Below the pieces are notes generated by a model. The model made no database searches, was not told where the DNA came from, and saw only the letters and a list, made by a program, of their open reading frames with translations. The translations under genes were made by a program, and so were the position numbers. DNA of 64,000 nucleotides from Gaeumannomyces sp. JS-464. Its lineage: Eukaryota; Ascomycota; Sordariomycetes; Magnaporthales; Magnaporthaceae. Shown here in pieces: positions 36,018 to 46,509 of this stretch (its first letter is position 1; the number at the start of each line of letters is the position of its first letter). The stretch covers positions 1,612,001 to 1,676,000 of the forward strand of contig NGZR01000002.1 of the NCBI GenBank assembly GCA_002197995.1, written 5' to 3'.

Positions 36018-38247
36018 ATGGACCCCGGCGCGTACCTGACCATCGCCGGCGTGGCCTTCCAGTCCGCCGTCTTCGCAGTCAAGGCGTTCCGCAAGGGACT
36101 GAGCTTCAGCCGCGACGCCGAGCGGCTGGTCCTCCGGCTCGAGGTCGAGCGCTTCCGCCTGCAGATGTGGGGGAGAACTGCGGCCTGGCCACTGCGCTCA
36201 CCACCAAGACGGCGCCTAAAGGTGGGGAGAACGGGGAAGAGACAGAAAGCGAAAGGGATGATGGCAGCAGCGCGGCCAAAAAGCAGCAAGAGCAGCAGGC
36301 CCGCCTGCTCCCGCGCCTGGTGCCGCTCTGCGACGTCCTGCGGCACCAGCTCGAGGAGATCCGCGGCCCTGTTTCGAGAGCACGAGGCGCTAAGCGTCAG
36401 GTACGGTCTCGAACCGACGACCGATGAGCCCACCAAGTCAGACAAGCTCGTCGAGCTGGTCGCCCGCATGCAGCGCTCGTTTCGACGCAGCAGGCGCTCT
36501 GGCAAGGTGGAGAGGGAGAACGAAGACGAAGACGAAGACGAAGACGAAGAGGACGAGGAGGAGGAGCCCGAGAAGGCCGAGACCGTCAAAGACGGCGCCG
36601 CCGCCGCCGAGCCCAGCCGCATGCGCAGAAAGACGAGCGCGTGGAACAAGATCCGCTGGTCGATCCTGGACTCGGCAAGTTCGAGGCGCTGGTGGCCGAG
36701 CTGGCGGCGCACGTCACGCGCCTGAACCAGCTGCTGGCCGAGTCGTCCTTCCACCACCCTGCCCGTCCAGGGGCCGACGCCAACGACGTGCGCGTCAGCA
36801 TCGTCGTCGTCGGCAGCGCCGTCGACCGCGAGTCCATCGACCTCGTCCGCTCCGCCATCGCGGGTGCCTCCTCGTCGGCCTCGACTCCTCTGCTGCGCTC
36901 CGGCATCGAGCGCAAGGCCATCTCGGCTGACCTGCCCTGGCCATCCGCCCCGTCTCTACCACCACCGCCGCCACCACAGCCCGCTACCGCTACTGCTACT
37001 GCTTCCGCCGGCAGCCTGCGCCTCGCAGACTTTGCGCTGCCGGACGGCTTCGCGCGCCTGCCGCGGTTCCTCGCCGAGAAGAAGAAGGACGGCACCGGCA
37101 ACGGCAAAGACAGCAGCACCGCCTTGTTCCTGCTCGAGCGCAAGGACTTTGACCGCGACATCACCTTCGACGACAAGCGACGGTTGACAGAGCGCATCCG
37201 GCGCCTCGTCATGCTGCTCGGCGGGCCCAGGGACCCGGCCTTCCTGACGCCCCGGGCCGAGGGCTGCATCCACGACGCCGAACACTACTGCTGGTGGCTG
37301 GTTTTCCGCTTTACCGACGAGGACCAGGAGCAGGAGCAGCAGCAGCAGCAGCAGAAGCCGTCGACGGCACTCACCCTCCGCCACCCCCACCACCAACCCA
37401 TCTCCCTCCGCCGCCTCCTGGACCCAAAGACCAAGTTCCGCCGCCGCTCGAGCAGCGGTACGCCCTCGCCTCGGCGCTGGCCGGCACCCTCTCGGAGCTG
37501 TACCGATCCAGCTGGCTGCACAAGGGCATCCGGAGCGACAACATCCTGTTCCGACCCTCCCCTTCCCCCTCCTCCTCCTCCTCCTCCATCGCCCCAGACT
37601 TGCACCACCTGCCGCCCGACTTCTTCCGCTCCCCCCTCGTCTGTGGCTTCGACTACTCGCGCCATGAGAGTGAGTGGGCGACCATCGACCGCGCCCGCCG
37701 CTTGCCCGACGTCGCCGCCGCCCTGTACCGCCACCCGGCCTACCAGGGCGCCGCCGCCCAGGGCTACCGCCTGCGCTACGACCTGTACTCGCTGGGGCTG
37801 GTGCTGCTCGAGGTCGCGCTGTGGGCGCCGCTGTCCAACTTCCTCGAGGGGAGGCCCGCCAGAAGCAGCAGCAGCAGTAAGACCAACGGGACAACGACAT
37901 CGGCGACAACAACAACAGCAGCGGAGACGGCGCCGACGCTGTCCAAGGACATGAAGACCTTCCACGAGCCGCACGCGCGCCTGCTTCGCCGCCACGTCCT
38001 CAAGCACGTCGACGCCGAGCTGGCATTCCGCGTCGGGTCGCCCTACCACGCCGCCGTCAAGTTCTGCCTTGGGGCCGCGGATGGCGACGGCGGTGATGAC
38101 GACAACGGCACTGCTGCTGCTGCGGCCGACAACGGCGACGACGACCCCTGGTCCGTAGGGTCGGCGGCCACCCACCCGGCGCTCGAGTTTTACGACCGGG
38201 TCGTCGTGCCCCTGACCAGGCTGGCGAATACTGCCGGCAACGCCTGA
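36018..38247 (+). CDS. HeLo-domain protein with C-terminal pseudokinase
   Basis: The N-terminus (GVAFQSAVFAVKAFRKGLSF, then SRDAERLVLRLEVERFRLQ and WGENCGL) matches the HeLo helical bundle of HET-S/LopB, a domain that can insert into membranes and kill the cell. After an acidic linker (near 36510-36570) comes a kinase-like fold: N-lobe about 37010-37320, then RYALASALAGTLSELYRSSW, WLHKGIRSDNILF and YDLYSLGLVLLEVALWAPL. In the catalytic loop the HRD Asp is Gly (H-K-G) and the DFG position reads GFDYSR, so it should be catalytically dead. Four frame breaks: 36169-36173 (G missing in a G run), near 36364 (extra G), near 36671 (missing C) and near 37438 (missing C). Each is repaired by one base. 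Corrected length is about 744 residues. Family knowledge: HeLo plus pseudokinase is the domain order of MLKL. The function here is inference. Confidence 0.82.
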
Positions 38248-38644
38248 TTCTCGTCTCTGTCAGGCTTCGCGGGGCCGGCTTCTTCTCCGGAGCCTAGAAA
38301 TATCTTGTGTAGCCCCTCCTCGCTGCTTAGAGCTTCGTTGCTACAACCTGTGTTTAGTATTCATGTCCAAGGTCCAAGGGGGTGGTTTTGCAGAGTATCA
38401 GATCTGATCCGCGTTCAGTGACGGCTTCGTTGGTACCCGGTTAGTTTTTGTTTCCAAAGCCCCATCCGGGGGTTGTTGTCAGTCTTCTTTATTTGTACAA
38501 GGGCCGATCTGTCCAAGTAAACGCGCGCTATGGATATCCCAACATTACAAAATGCTCTATCGACTATGCTTTCCAGACAATTTCCCGTTTTGTTTATACA
38601 TTTTTCTCCCCTCCCTGAAGATAAAAACATCCAATCCAGCGAAA
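38248..38644. other. 3' intergenic region between convergent genes
   Basis: About 400 bases between the stop codons of the HeLo gene (+) and the Mgs1 gene (-). Only 3' flanks are expected; nothing else is seen. Confidence 0.5.
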
Positions 38645-40556
38645 TCAGTCCTCGCCCATGGCAAGATCCGGATCGACCTCGGTACCCAGGTCCCTATCTT
38701 CAAGGAACCGCCTGCCCAGGAGGGAGTCGGGCAGGTAGTCCTGACGCACCCTCCCGTCCTTGTAGTTGGGGTTGTACTTGTACTCGGCCCCGTAGCCCAT
38801 CTCGCGATCAGCCGCGTGGGCGCGTTGCGGAGGTGCAGAGGGATCGGCAGGCTCGCGACGCCCGGCTCGCGCAGGGCCGCAAACGCGTTGTTGAGCCCCC
38901 TGTAGGCGCGCGTGGACTTGGGTGCCAGGCACAGCGCGACCGTCGCGTGGGCGAGCGGGATGCGGGCCTCGGGGAGCCCGATCTGCTGCGCCGCCGTGTA
39001 GGCGGCCGTCGCGAGCGGGAGGAGCGTGTTGTCGGCCAGGCCGACGTCCTCGGAGGCGACGACGACGAGGCGCCGCGCGATGAAGAGCGGGTCCTCGCCC
39101 GACTGCAGCATGCGCGCCAGGTAGTAGAGCGCCGCGTCCGGATCCGAGCCGCGGATCGACTTGTGGAAGGCCGAGATGCTGTCGTAGTGCTGATCGCCCG
39201 CCCGGTCGTAGACTAGCGTCTTGGTCAGCGCCGCCTTGATGTCGTCCTTTGTCAGCGCCGCAGCGGTCACGGTCGCTGCGTCTCCTGCCGCCGTTGCTGC
39301 AACCTCGCCGTTCGTGGATATCCGCGGTTGCACCGTGAGCGAGATGGCCAGCTCGAGGAGATTCAGCGCCGTGCGCGCGTCCCCATCGGCGAAGTTGGCC
39401 AGATATGCCAGCATCTCATCGTCGATGAGCGGGTTGAGAGGTGGTTTTGAGGCAGCAGACTCGAATGCCTCGTCGGCGGCCCTCATCACGGGTTTTTTGC
39501 TCCTCCTCAAGCGCCCGGCGCAGGATGCGCTGTATGTCCTCGCTCGTCAGCTTGGACAGAGTGAAGGTGCGGCAGCGCGAAAGCAGGGCGGCCTGGACCC
39601 TGAAGGAGGGGTTTTCTGTTGTGGCGCCGATAAGTGTGATGTGCCAGCCTCGACGGGTTTGAGAAAGACGTCCTGCTGGGCCTTGTTGAAGCGGTGGATC
39701 TCGTCGCAAAAGATTATGGTGCGGCGGCCAGTCAGGCTTAATTCTGAGGCGGCCTCCTGGAACAGCTTCTTGCACTCGTTGACGCCGGTCGACGTCGCGT
39801 TGAGCTCGACGAACCGCGACCCGACCTTGTGGGCGACGCACCGCGCAATCGTCGTCTTCCCCGTGCCAGAGCCTCCCCACATTATCATGCTGGGCACGCG
39901 GCCCGAATCTATCAGCGACCGAAGCACGCCGCTTGCCCCGACCAGGTCCTGCCCAAACACCTCGTCCAGGCTGCGGGGATGCGCTCGGCGAGTGGCGCCG
40001 CCCGGTCGGTCCTGGCCCGCTTGGCCGAAGGCCCTGTATGTGATGGTGCTGGTCGAGGCTTCTGTGGGGTGCCCTCCGGATGTTGGTTCTCGGCTGGCGG
40101 GCTGTGGCCGGGCCCCTCGTCGAAGCTCCTCTTCACGCCATTTGTCTTTGCTACCGTCGCCGTCGCCGCGGAGGTTGTTGTTGCTGCTGCAGTTGCGCCG
40201 GCGGCTGTCGGGCCGTTCCCGCGCGGCGTCGAGGGATTTGGGTTGCTATTGACAGCCTGGCGTTTGGCCGCGGGAGTCTGGAAGAAGTTGGAGGCGGACC
40301 TCTTCTGTGTGGCCGACGGCGTGCTCGACGGGGCGCCTGGGGGCGGGGACGAGGTGCGGCCATCGCCCTCGAGCAGAAAGGTCTGGCAGCCCGAGTCGAT
40401 GTGGTTGTTGATGCCGGAGGATTTCACGCTCCGGTTGCAGATTGGACACACGACCATGCTCCTGCTTCCCAGCTGCTCGAGTTCGTCCCCCAGGTTATTC
40501 GCGTGGGCCTGTTCTGGCGGTTGGGGCTGCTGCGACTTTTCCTGCGACGACGACAT
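38645..40556 (-). CDS. MGS1: Mgs1/WRNIP1 (RarA family) AAA+ ATPase with UBZ zinc finger
   Basis: Nuclear replication-maintenance ATPase related to clamp loaders; family members act at stalled forks and bind ubiquitinated PCNA. The N-terminus has a UBZ4-type finger ([21 protein letters not shown] lacks no ligand: C, C, H, C). After a basic low-complexity linker comes the AAA+ core: [15 protein letters not shown], Walker [10 protein letters not shown], Walker [17 protein letters not shown], sensor 1 [11 protein letters not shown] and SRCRTF. The C-terminal helical domain ends with [18 protein letters not shown]. Four frame breaks are seen: 39975-39978 (missing G on plus strand), near 39643 (missing base), 39493-39498 (extra T on plus strand) and near 38806 (missing base). 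Corrected length is about 637 residues, usual for the family, no intron. The gene is conserved throughout fungi, so decay is improbable and these look like assembly errors. The start at 40556 gives [10 protein letters not shown]. Confidence 0.93.
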
Positions 40557-41056
40557 TGCCTGTGTCTGCTGCAGAATGCGGGAGACAATCATGGAGCCCA
40601 CGCAGGAACCACTAAGTTTTAGTGGAGACCAGCCCAACGCGTGCCACTGCCACGGCAGATGACGCGCCGTTGCCGCTGCCAGGCGGGCGCACGGGCCACG
40701 CAGCGCGTCTGTGGCAAAGCGCTTCAGGCTGCTGGCCGCCCCAGCCAAATGGCTTCTCCAACGGCCGAGAGGGTTGGCGCCAAAGCAGGAATTGAGCCGT
40801 GTTTGAAAGAACGATACTTGCCTGTGGACTGCCGATAGACAGCACGGGTGTTCTCGGCAGCAAAACCTGCTACCGTCAATAGACATTGACTGGATCGTTG
40901 GCCTTGCAGCACTAGAGCATTCGATATGGCGATGACAGGTACTGGATAGTAGATGGTTGTTGGTAGTCTATTAGGCAGAGGTGATATTCTACATCTTTCT
41001 TATCTACTGTAGCCAGCTTGAGCCGCTGACACCAGGGATTCCGTCCCATGCAGGCC
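40557..41056. promoter_or_regulatory. Mgs1 promoter region
   Basis: 500 bases between the Mgs1 start and the Isa1 stop, both on the minus strand. The minus-strand frame stays open upstream of the Mgs1 ATG to 40886 without family similarity, so this is taken as leader and promoter. No motif stands out. Confidence 0.35.
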
Positions 41057-41990
41057 TCACACCATAAAGCTCTCGCCACAGCCACATTCCTCCTCTGTAA
41101 GAATAGGCAGGCGCCTGGTTAGCAAAGCCGTCGCCAATCCCACGCTAGTCACACAAAGGTGCGCGCAGTAAGGGAGGCAGCCGACACCAAAAAGAAAAGG
41201 AAAAAGCAACTCACTGATATTCGGGTTCCGGAACACAAAGCGCTGGCTCAGCTTGTCCTCGGCCCAGTCCATCTCGCTCCCGATAATGCTGAAGAGGGCC
41301 TTGGAGTCGATCAGGACCCGCACCCCGTCCTGCTCCACCGTCTCGTCGAAGGCACCCGGCTTGTCCACGTACTCGAGGTGGTACGCCAGCCCGCTGCAGC
41401 CCCGGTTCCGCACCCCGACCTTGATCAGCTTCGGGTCGGGCCCGTCCAGTAGCGCCCGCAGCTGCGCCACCGCCGCCGGCGTCAGCCGCATCGCCGCCTT
41501 GCGCGGGGTCCGCAGCTTCGACGGCCTCTTTTGCGGGCGCCGCGGCGGTTCTTGGTGTGCTGGAGGGAGGCGTGGACGTGCTCGTCGAGGTGGTTTCCGT
41601 CGCTGCCGGCGACGTTAGCGGGGTAGTTGTTGTCGCCTGTCCAGCTTCTGATGGTGGTGCTGCGGCCGCCGGTGTCTGCGTTTCGGCCTCCGGAGTGGCA
41701 GCCTGGTTGCCGTCCCGACCCTCGGGAGGCCTGGTGTCGTGGACGCGCGGGAGCGGCACTTCGATCGGCTTCGTTATGGAGGTCTCGGGGACGTCGGCAT
41801 TCCGCGGTCGTGCTGAGGGCTCATGGCTGGGCAGGGTATACGACTGAAAGGCTGTTGAGGGCGTGGCCGAGAAGTGGCGGAGTGCGTATTGTAGTGTCCT
41901 GCGGCTGCTGCTGTTTTGGAGCTGCCTGCTCCTGCAGGAGAGGCATACAAAGGCCGAGGCCCTCCTGGCGAGGAGGGTGCCAGCGTTCAT
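41057..41990 (-). CDS. ISA1: Mitochondrial iron-sulfur cluster assembly protein Isa1 (A-type carrier)
   Basis: Needed in mitochondria for making [4Fe-4S] clusters. Two exons, 41215-41990 and 41057-41094, joined by a 120-base intron; splicing gives NPNIKEECGCGESFMV. The start at 41990 yields a presequence rich in Arg and Ser (LLARRASAFVCLSCRSRQLQ). A Pro/Thr-rich insert precedes the A-type domain: LTPAAVAQLRALL, GVRNRGCSGLAYHLEY, DGVRVLIDSKALF and the C-terminal CGCGESF. The three cluster-ligand Cys (GCSG and CGCG) are present. The frame breaks once at about 41511-41523, just before LRTPRKAAMRLTP, where one base seems extra. Isa1 fits better than Isa2 because of the FVFRNPN...CGCGESF ending. 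Corrected length is about 270 residues, long for the family because of the insert. Confidence 0.92.
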
Positions 41991-42645
41991 TTCGAGGAGA
42001 ACTTTAACCAGCTCGATCAGGTCTATAGTTGTTCGGTCTGCTAGTATTCCGAGTGCGTCGTTGTGTTGTAAAAGATTCGCGCTTCGCCTTTGAGGAGGGG
42101 TCGGTATTGACACCGTTAGGATGGAGTTGTGTTGAAGGTCCTGGAGGCGGCGACTTCCAGGCCATGAATCCAGACTGCATCAAGTCAATTTTCAGTTGCG
42201 GCGGTCCGATGACATGACGCCAAGCTGGGCTCACCCGGGTTTGGCCGCGCGCCAATCAGAGGCGAGATAATTACCAACACCGCTGGCAATTGGCCTCGGG
42301 TGGGGCGACACCACGTTGTTTTGCGTTCATGGAAATTCCATCTTCGGCCAGCGCCGCTCGGCGGGCCGAGGAGGTAACGGCCCCTTGAATCGGCAGCCCC
42401 GTTGGCCTCGACGAACACAGCCATGCTGCCATGATAGTTTCGCAAACAATCTTGTTCGACTAGCGCTAACTGAATTACTATGCTCCTCAACTCATCGCTA
42501 TCAAACCCCGCAAAATATCTAGTCTGCAATACGCTGCAGACGTATCCATGCTACTAAAAATGCTTTCGTCGAGATCAACAGTCACGGGCTCTGATCCCCG
42601 AGCTCGCTCAACGAGCCCAACAAACTCCCCTTCCGCCCCTCACGC
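41991..42645. promoter_or_regulatory. Isa1 promoter region and 3' flank of the ARMH3-like gene
   Basis: 655 bases between two minus-strand genes. No coding frame is supported. Role assigned by position only. Confidence 0.35.
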
Positions 42646-45043
42646 TCACCCCACCGCAGCGCTGACGTCCGCAACCGCCGCCCTGGCCATCTTCTTGAGC
42701 AGCCTCCGCTCGTCCGCCTCGCGGTACTTCTCCCAGCTGTCGAGTCCCTCCTTGGCCTGAATGCTCAGCGTCTCGTACCCCTGCTTGATGACCTCGGCCA
42801 CTTGCATCGCCGTGACGTTTCCCTTAGCACCCCCCCCTCGCCGCCGTTCTCCGCCAGCAGCCGCTTGTAATGCGCGCTGACGCTGACCACCGTGTCGATG
42901 CTGCAGCTTGCCCGCGTCGCGAGCCCGTATGTGTCCTGAACTTGCCCAGCACCTCGCCCGACTCCACCACCTTGTAGAAAAGATCATCGTACGCCGCCGG
43001 GGTCGGCAGGAATGATTCTCCCGCCGTCAGGCCCAGCGCCAGCAGGTTGACCAATTGGTCCAGTACCGTCTCGATCTGGGCCAGGTGCTTCAGGTCCGCC
43101 GCGTACGTCGTCAGGAACCGGACCAGCGAGAGCAGCGACCGAAAGAGTTCAGACCAGTGATACGTCAGCCGCGTACGCGTGCGCGACATGTACGAGATTA
43201 TACGCATCAGGATTCCCAGGCACAACGCATATAGCGGCGCATCCAGCCGACGCCGCAAGTTGTGGTTGATACCGTCCACCATGACGTCCATTACTGCGGC
43301 GACAAGCGTCCGCGCCTCGCTGGCGCCCCGCGGCGGGGATGGGAGGTGGGGAGGCCGGTGACGGCAAAGGCGCACGGGCACCTGGGACTCGTCGCTGCAC
43401 ATGCGCCGGCACAGCACCGGGTCCTCGACTAGCAACCGAAACACCATGAGATTCAGGTGGCCATAGAGCGTTGCCCTCTCAGTCAGGTAGGCGTGCTGCA
43501 TCAGGTATGATGTAAGTGATATGAAGCTGGCGAATGCCTGCTCCTCGTCCTTTTCCGCCGGTAGAGTCACCAGGTTGAAGCAGAAGAGCTTATTGGCGTG
43601 TGCGAAGTCATAGGTAGCCAGGAGCATTGGCGCTTTTTGTCCAGGCCTGGACGCAGAGTGATTAGTACGTGAGCATGTGGCGGCTATACTTGCTCCGCAG
43701 AAATAGGTCTAGCCGGCGCGCAAGCGTTACTCACAAGGCCGCAAACATCTTCTTAGCCGTTTCGGCGTCGTAGGTCGGTTTCGTGGGCGGCTTCCCTCCT
43801 GGCGCGATAGCCCCTAGGCCGAGGAGGTTGAGAGCAGATGACAATGACCATCCTTCCGGGTGGTCCTCCTGGACATCGATGTACTCGGCCCGCAAGGCTC
43901 GACACCCGCTCCCAACACCGCCGATAATCTTCTGAATGGTAGCCTCGTTGACAAAGTCGTTGAGTCGTAACTGATAGGGGTTCTGGAACTCGAACTTGTT
44001 GTAGTTGACCAGCAGACCAACCAGGTTAAACGGGGAAACAACATCGGGAGGGGACTCGATGTCGTGTACGAACTGGATCAGTCAGCCGACGTCCAGGATC
44101 AATATATGGGCTAGAATCAAAGTCAACCTACCTTCATTATGGCTGGGAAGAGGTCCCTTTGTATTAAATACGCGAGCAGGCTGGTCTGGTATGCACTCGA
44201 CGTTACGGCGAGCGCGAGGTCGACAGCGCCCTGCCTGGTCTCGACTGCCGCTTCGGTCAGCTTGGATTCGGATATGGCGTGCGGCATGGAGCCCATAACA
44301 TACAGTCCTTCCCATTCCGTATCAGCCCCTCGAGGGCGCCCACAAAGTCAGTAAAGACTTGGTCGATCCGATCCAGCCCCGCGATCACGTCGATGATATC
44401 CGAGGTCGGGTTTGTGAACTTCTTGCCGACGACGGCGGTGAAGAAGGTTGATAGCGTCTAGCCAGAATGTGGGAGGAACCAGTTAGCCCCTTGGTTCTGC
44501 CCCGTGGACGGCTGGCCGGGCGTCTGTCGAGAAAAGGGGCTGGGGAATGTGGGAGCGAACAGCCTGACCTCCAGTGCATGTACGTCTGCGACACCTCTTG
44601 CCCCTTTCTTCAGGGCAGAAACGGCCCTCGAGAATAGCTCCCTGGTTTGCTCCTCGCGCTCCAGCAGCTCGTCGGGGCCTAGCTCATCCAGTATCTGGCG
44701 CAGCGACGCCCGGTCAGGCCGCAGGAGGAAGAACTCCTGCCAGAAGCCATCCGTCCCGGTGACATACTCTTCGTCGTCGTCCTAGAAGCAAGATGGGCGT
44801 GAGTAGGGTGACGCGCGCGGGTGCGCAGGCGTCGGAGCGGCGCGTGCTCAAGCGGGTGGGAGGAGGTATGCAAGGTCGTGCTAACCTTCAAAGTGCCAAG
44901 TCAGCAAGCGAGCAAGCAAAAGGCGGCGACACGGGGCGCCTGCAAGGCGGGGGAAGCCGAACCTTGAAGAGATTCTCGTACAGGCGGACGATCTTGGGCT
45001 GAAAGGCCTCAGGGCGAGGCTGCTGCGTGAGCGGGGACTCCAT
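42646..45043 (-). CDS. Armadillo-like helical protein, ARMH3/C10orf76 family (DUF1741)
   Basis: All-helical protein; the animal homologue ARMH3 is a Golgi factor that binds PI4KB, while the fungal protein is uncharacterised. Six exons: 44963-45043, 44569-44781, 44304-44457, 44132-44244, 43735-44072 and 42646-43646. Introns are 181, 111, 111, 59, 59 and 88 bases or close to that; every junction keeps the frame. Family blocks: PEAFQPKIVRLYENLFK, GTDGFWQEFFLLRPDR, GKDFETRQGAVDLALAVTSS, AYQTSLLAYLIQRDLFPAIM, NPYQLRLNDFVNEATIQKI, MLLATYDFAHANKLFCFNL and SCSIDTVVSVSAHYK. Two frame breaks lie in the last exon: near 42928-42931 (missing base) and in a run of eight C at 42830-42837 (one C missing). 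Corrected length is about 635 residues, as in the family. The start at 45043 gives MESPLTQQPRPE. Confidence 0.9.
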
Positions 45044-46075
45044 GCAAGGCTTTGGGGACGGTTGTCGCGTCCTTCCCGGGTCCTAGTCAATTCATTCGGC
45101 GGGCATGACGGAATGACCTGGCGTCGATGCCGGCCATCGCCAGCCCAGCTCGCCGTCGCGATGGAGACTGGTGGGGTGAGCATGTGGGCATGGCCCGTGC
45201 GTCCTTCCTACCAGACAAGTGCAACTGGCAGTGAGGTGCAAGAAACCGCGCCGACCAGTTCCATGTGCTGAAGAGTTTCGGTCCAATACTGAGGATAACC
45301 GAGTTAAGGGATGTTTGCGATACGCAGTACTTTGGTTTTATAAAACAGAGTCCCTTCTTTCTAGCAAAAAAACAAAAAGGGACAAAAAAAATGGTACAGG
45401 GGGGATTTTTTCGGGAACAGTCAACTCGAAGACTCCCCCAATGGCCCTAGAAGAGGATGCATATCACGGAGAATAAACTCACTGGTTAGAAACAGACACA
45501 AATGATATTTCAACCCGAAAGCAGAGACCACGCTGTATTTTCTTTGAAACCTGTAAAGCTGTACGCTTTACTAGGATCCCTCGGGATGGTATTCACAACT
45601 CTCGGAGCATAAAGGGGAGGCCGCTCGGTTCGTGAAAGATAATGATTGCGGAAGATCTCCGGGCAGTCATGCAGGCGAGACCTAGCTGGACATATTGGCT
45701 CTCTGGTGAACTCTGGAGCTGTGTTCCAGTTGTTGTTAGATGGATTCCATAACCAACCGCCAGGGGTGCTTTACCATCGCGCCTCGCCTCTCTGGGTTGG
45801 GAATCTACCTACCTAGACTTCCGGGGTTGCTACTTCCGCTCTCGGGCCAAAGAGTGACTGTCACGCCCATTCTGACGCATCTGAAAAAGAAGAAAAACAC
45901 ATCACACTCCTTCGAGATTCTCCGAGGGATAGATGATACAGAAATTAACCCAGCCGCCTTCCGCGCTCGGCACAACAGAGCCGATCGACAACCTGCCGGG
46001 TTCTACACTATCAGACCCCACTCATCAACATCGCGCCACCTGACATATCATCGCGAGCACATCCGCCTGCCCACC
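45044..46075. promoter_or_regulatory. Region between divergent ARMH3-like and small coiled-coil genes
   Basis: 1032 bases upstream of both flanking genes. A-rich stretches lie at 45365-45392 and 45885-45900. The plus-strand frame is open from 45740 into the small gene but its sequence has no protein-like character before 46076. No motif identified. Confidence 0.35.
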
Positions 46076-46509
46076 ATGGGTTACAACGCAACCTCTGCTT
46101 ACAGACTGCGGGTTCAGCCCTTGTCTCCTGCGGTTCCTTCCGCCCACCATATGTCCAGCCTTCCCCACCATCTTCAAGACGCCGCGGCCGATCTTCGCGA
46201 AGTAGAGGCCAATATCCGCGACACCAGGGCCGGCCTTTGCCGTGCTCAGGTCAGGCTGCTGCTCTTCGACTTGCAGTTCACCTGGATCGCTCAGAGGTAT
46301 CGTACTCACCTTGGTACCGATGCCAACCGCATTATCGAGCGGCAGCGGCGTGATCACCTCGAGGCCGCGAGTCGAGGCATCAGGGGGTTCACGAGAGGGT
46401 GGAGCGTCAGGAGGCCGCTTTCAACCGGATTGCTGCCGCCTTCAATGCTGCTTATGAGGAATGGGAGAAGACCGCGTCGGAGAAGGGAGCGGTCTGGAAA
46501 GCTTTCTAG
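46076..46509 (+). CDS. Small coiled-coil hypothetical protein
   Basis: No family recognised. The start is chosen for its strong context (CCCACCATGGG). The protein is rich in Glu, Arg, Ala and Gln and almost wholly helical: LQDAAADLREVEANIRDTRA, then a middle helix and ERVERQEAAFNRIAAAFNAA ending with YEEWEKTASEKGAVWKAF and a TAG stop at 46507. The frame shifts once near 46362-46364, where GAGGCC should probably read GAGGGCC; after the shift the heptad-like pattern continues for 45 residues. Corrected length is about 144 residues. The helix pattern and start context argue for a real gene, but without a known family this is moderate evidence only. Confidence 0.5.
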
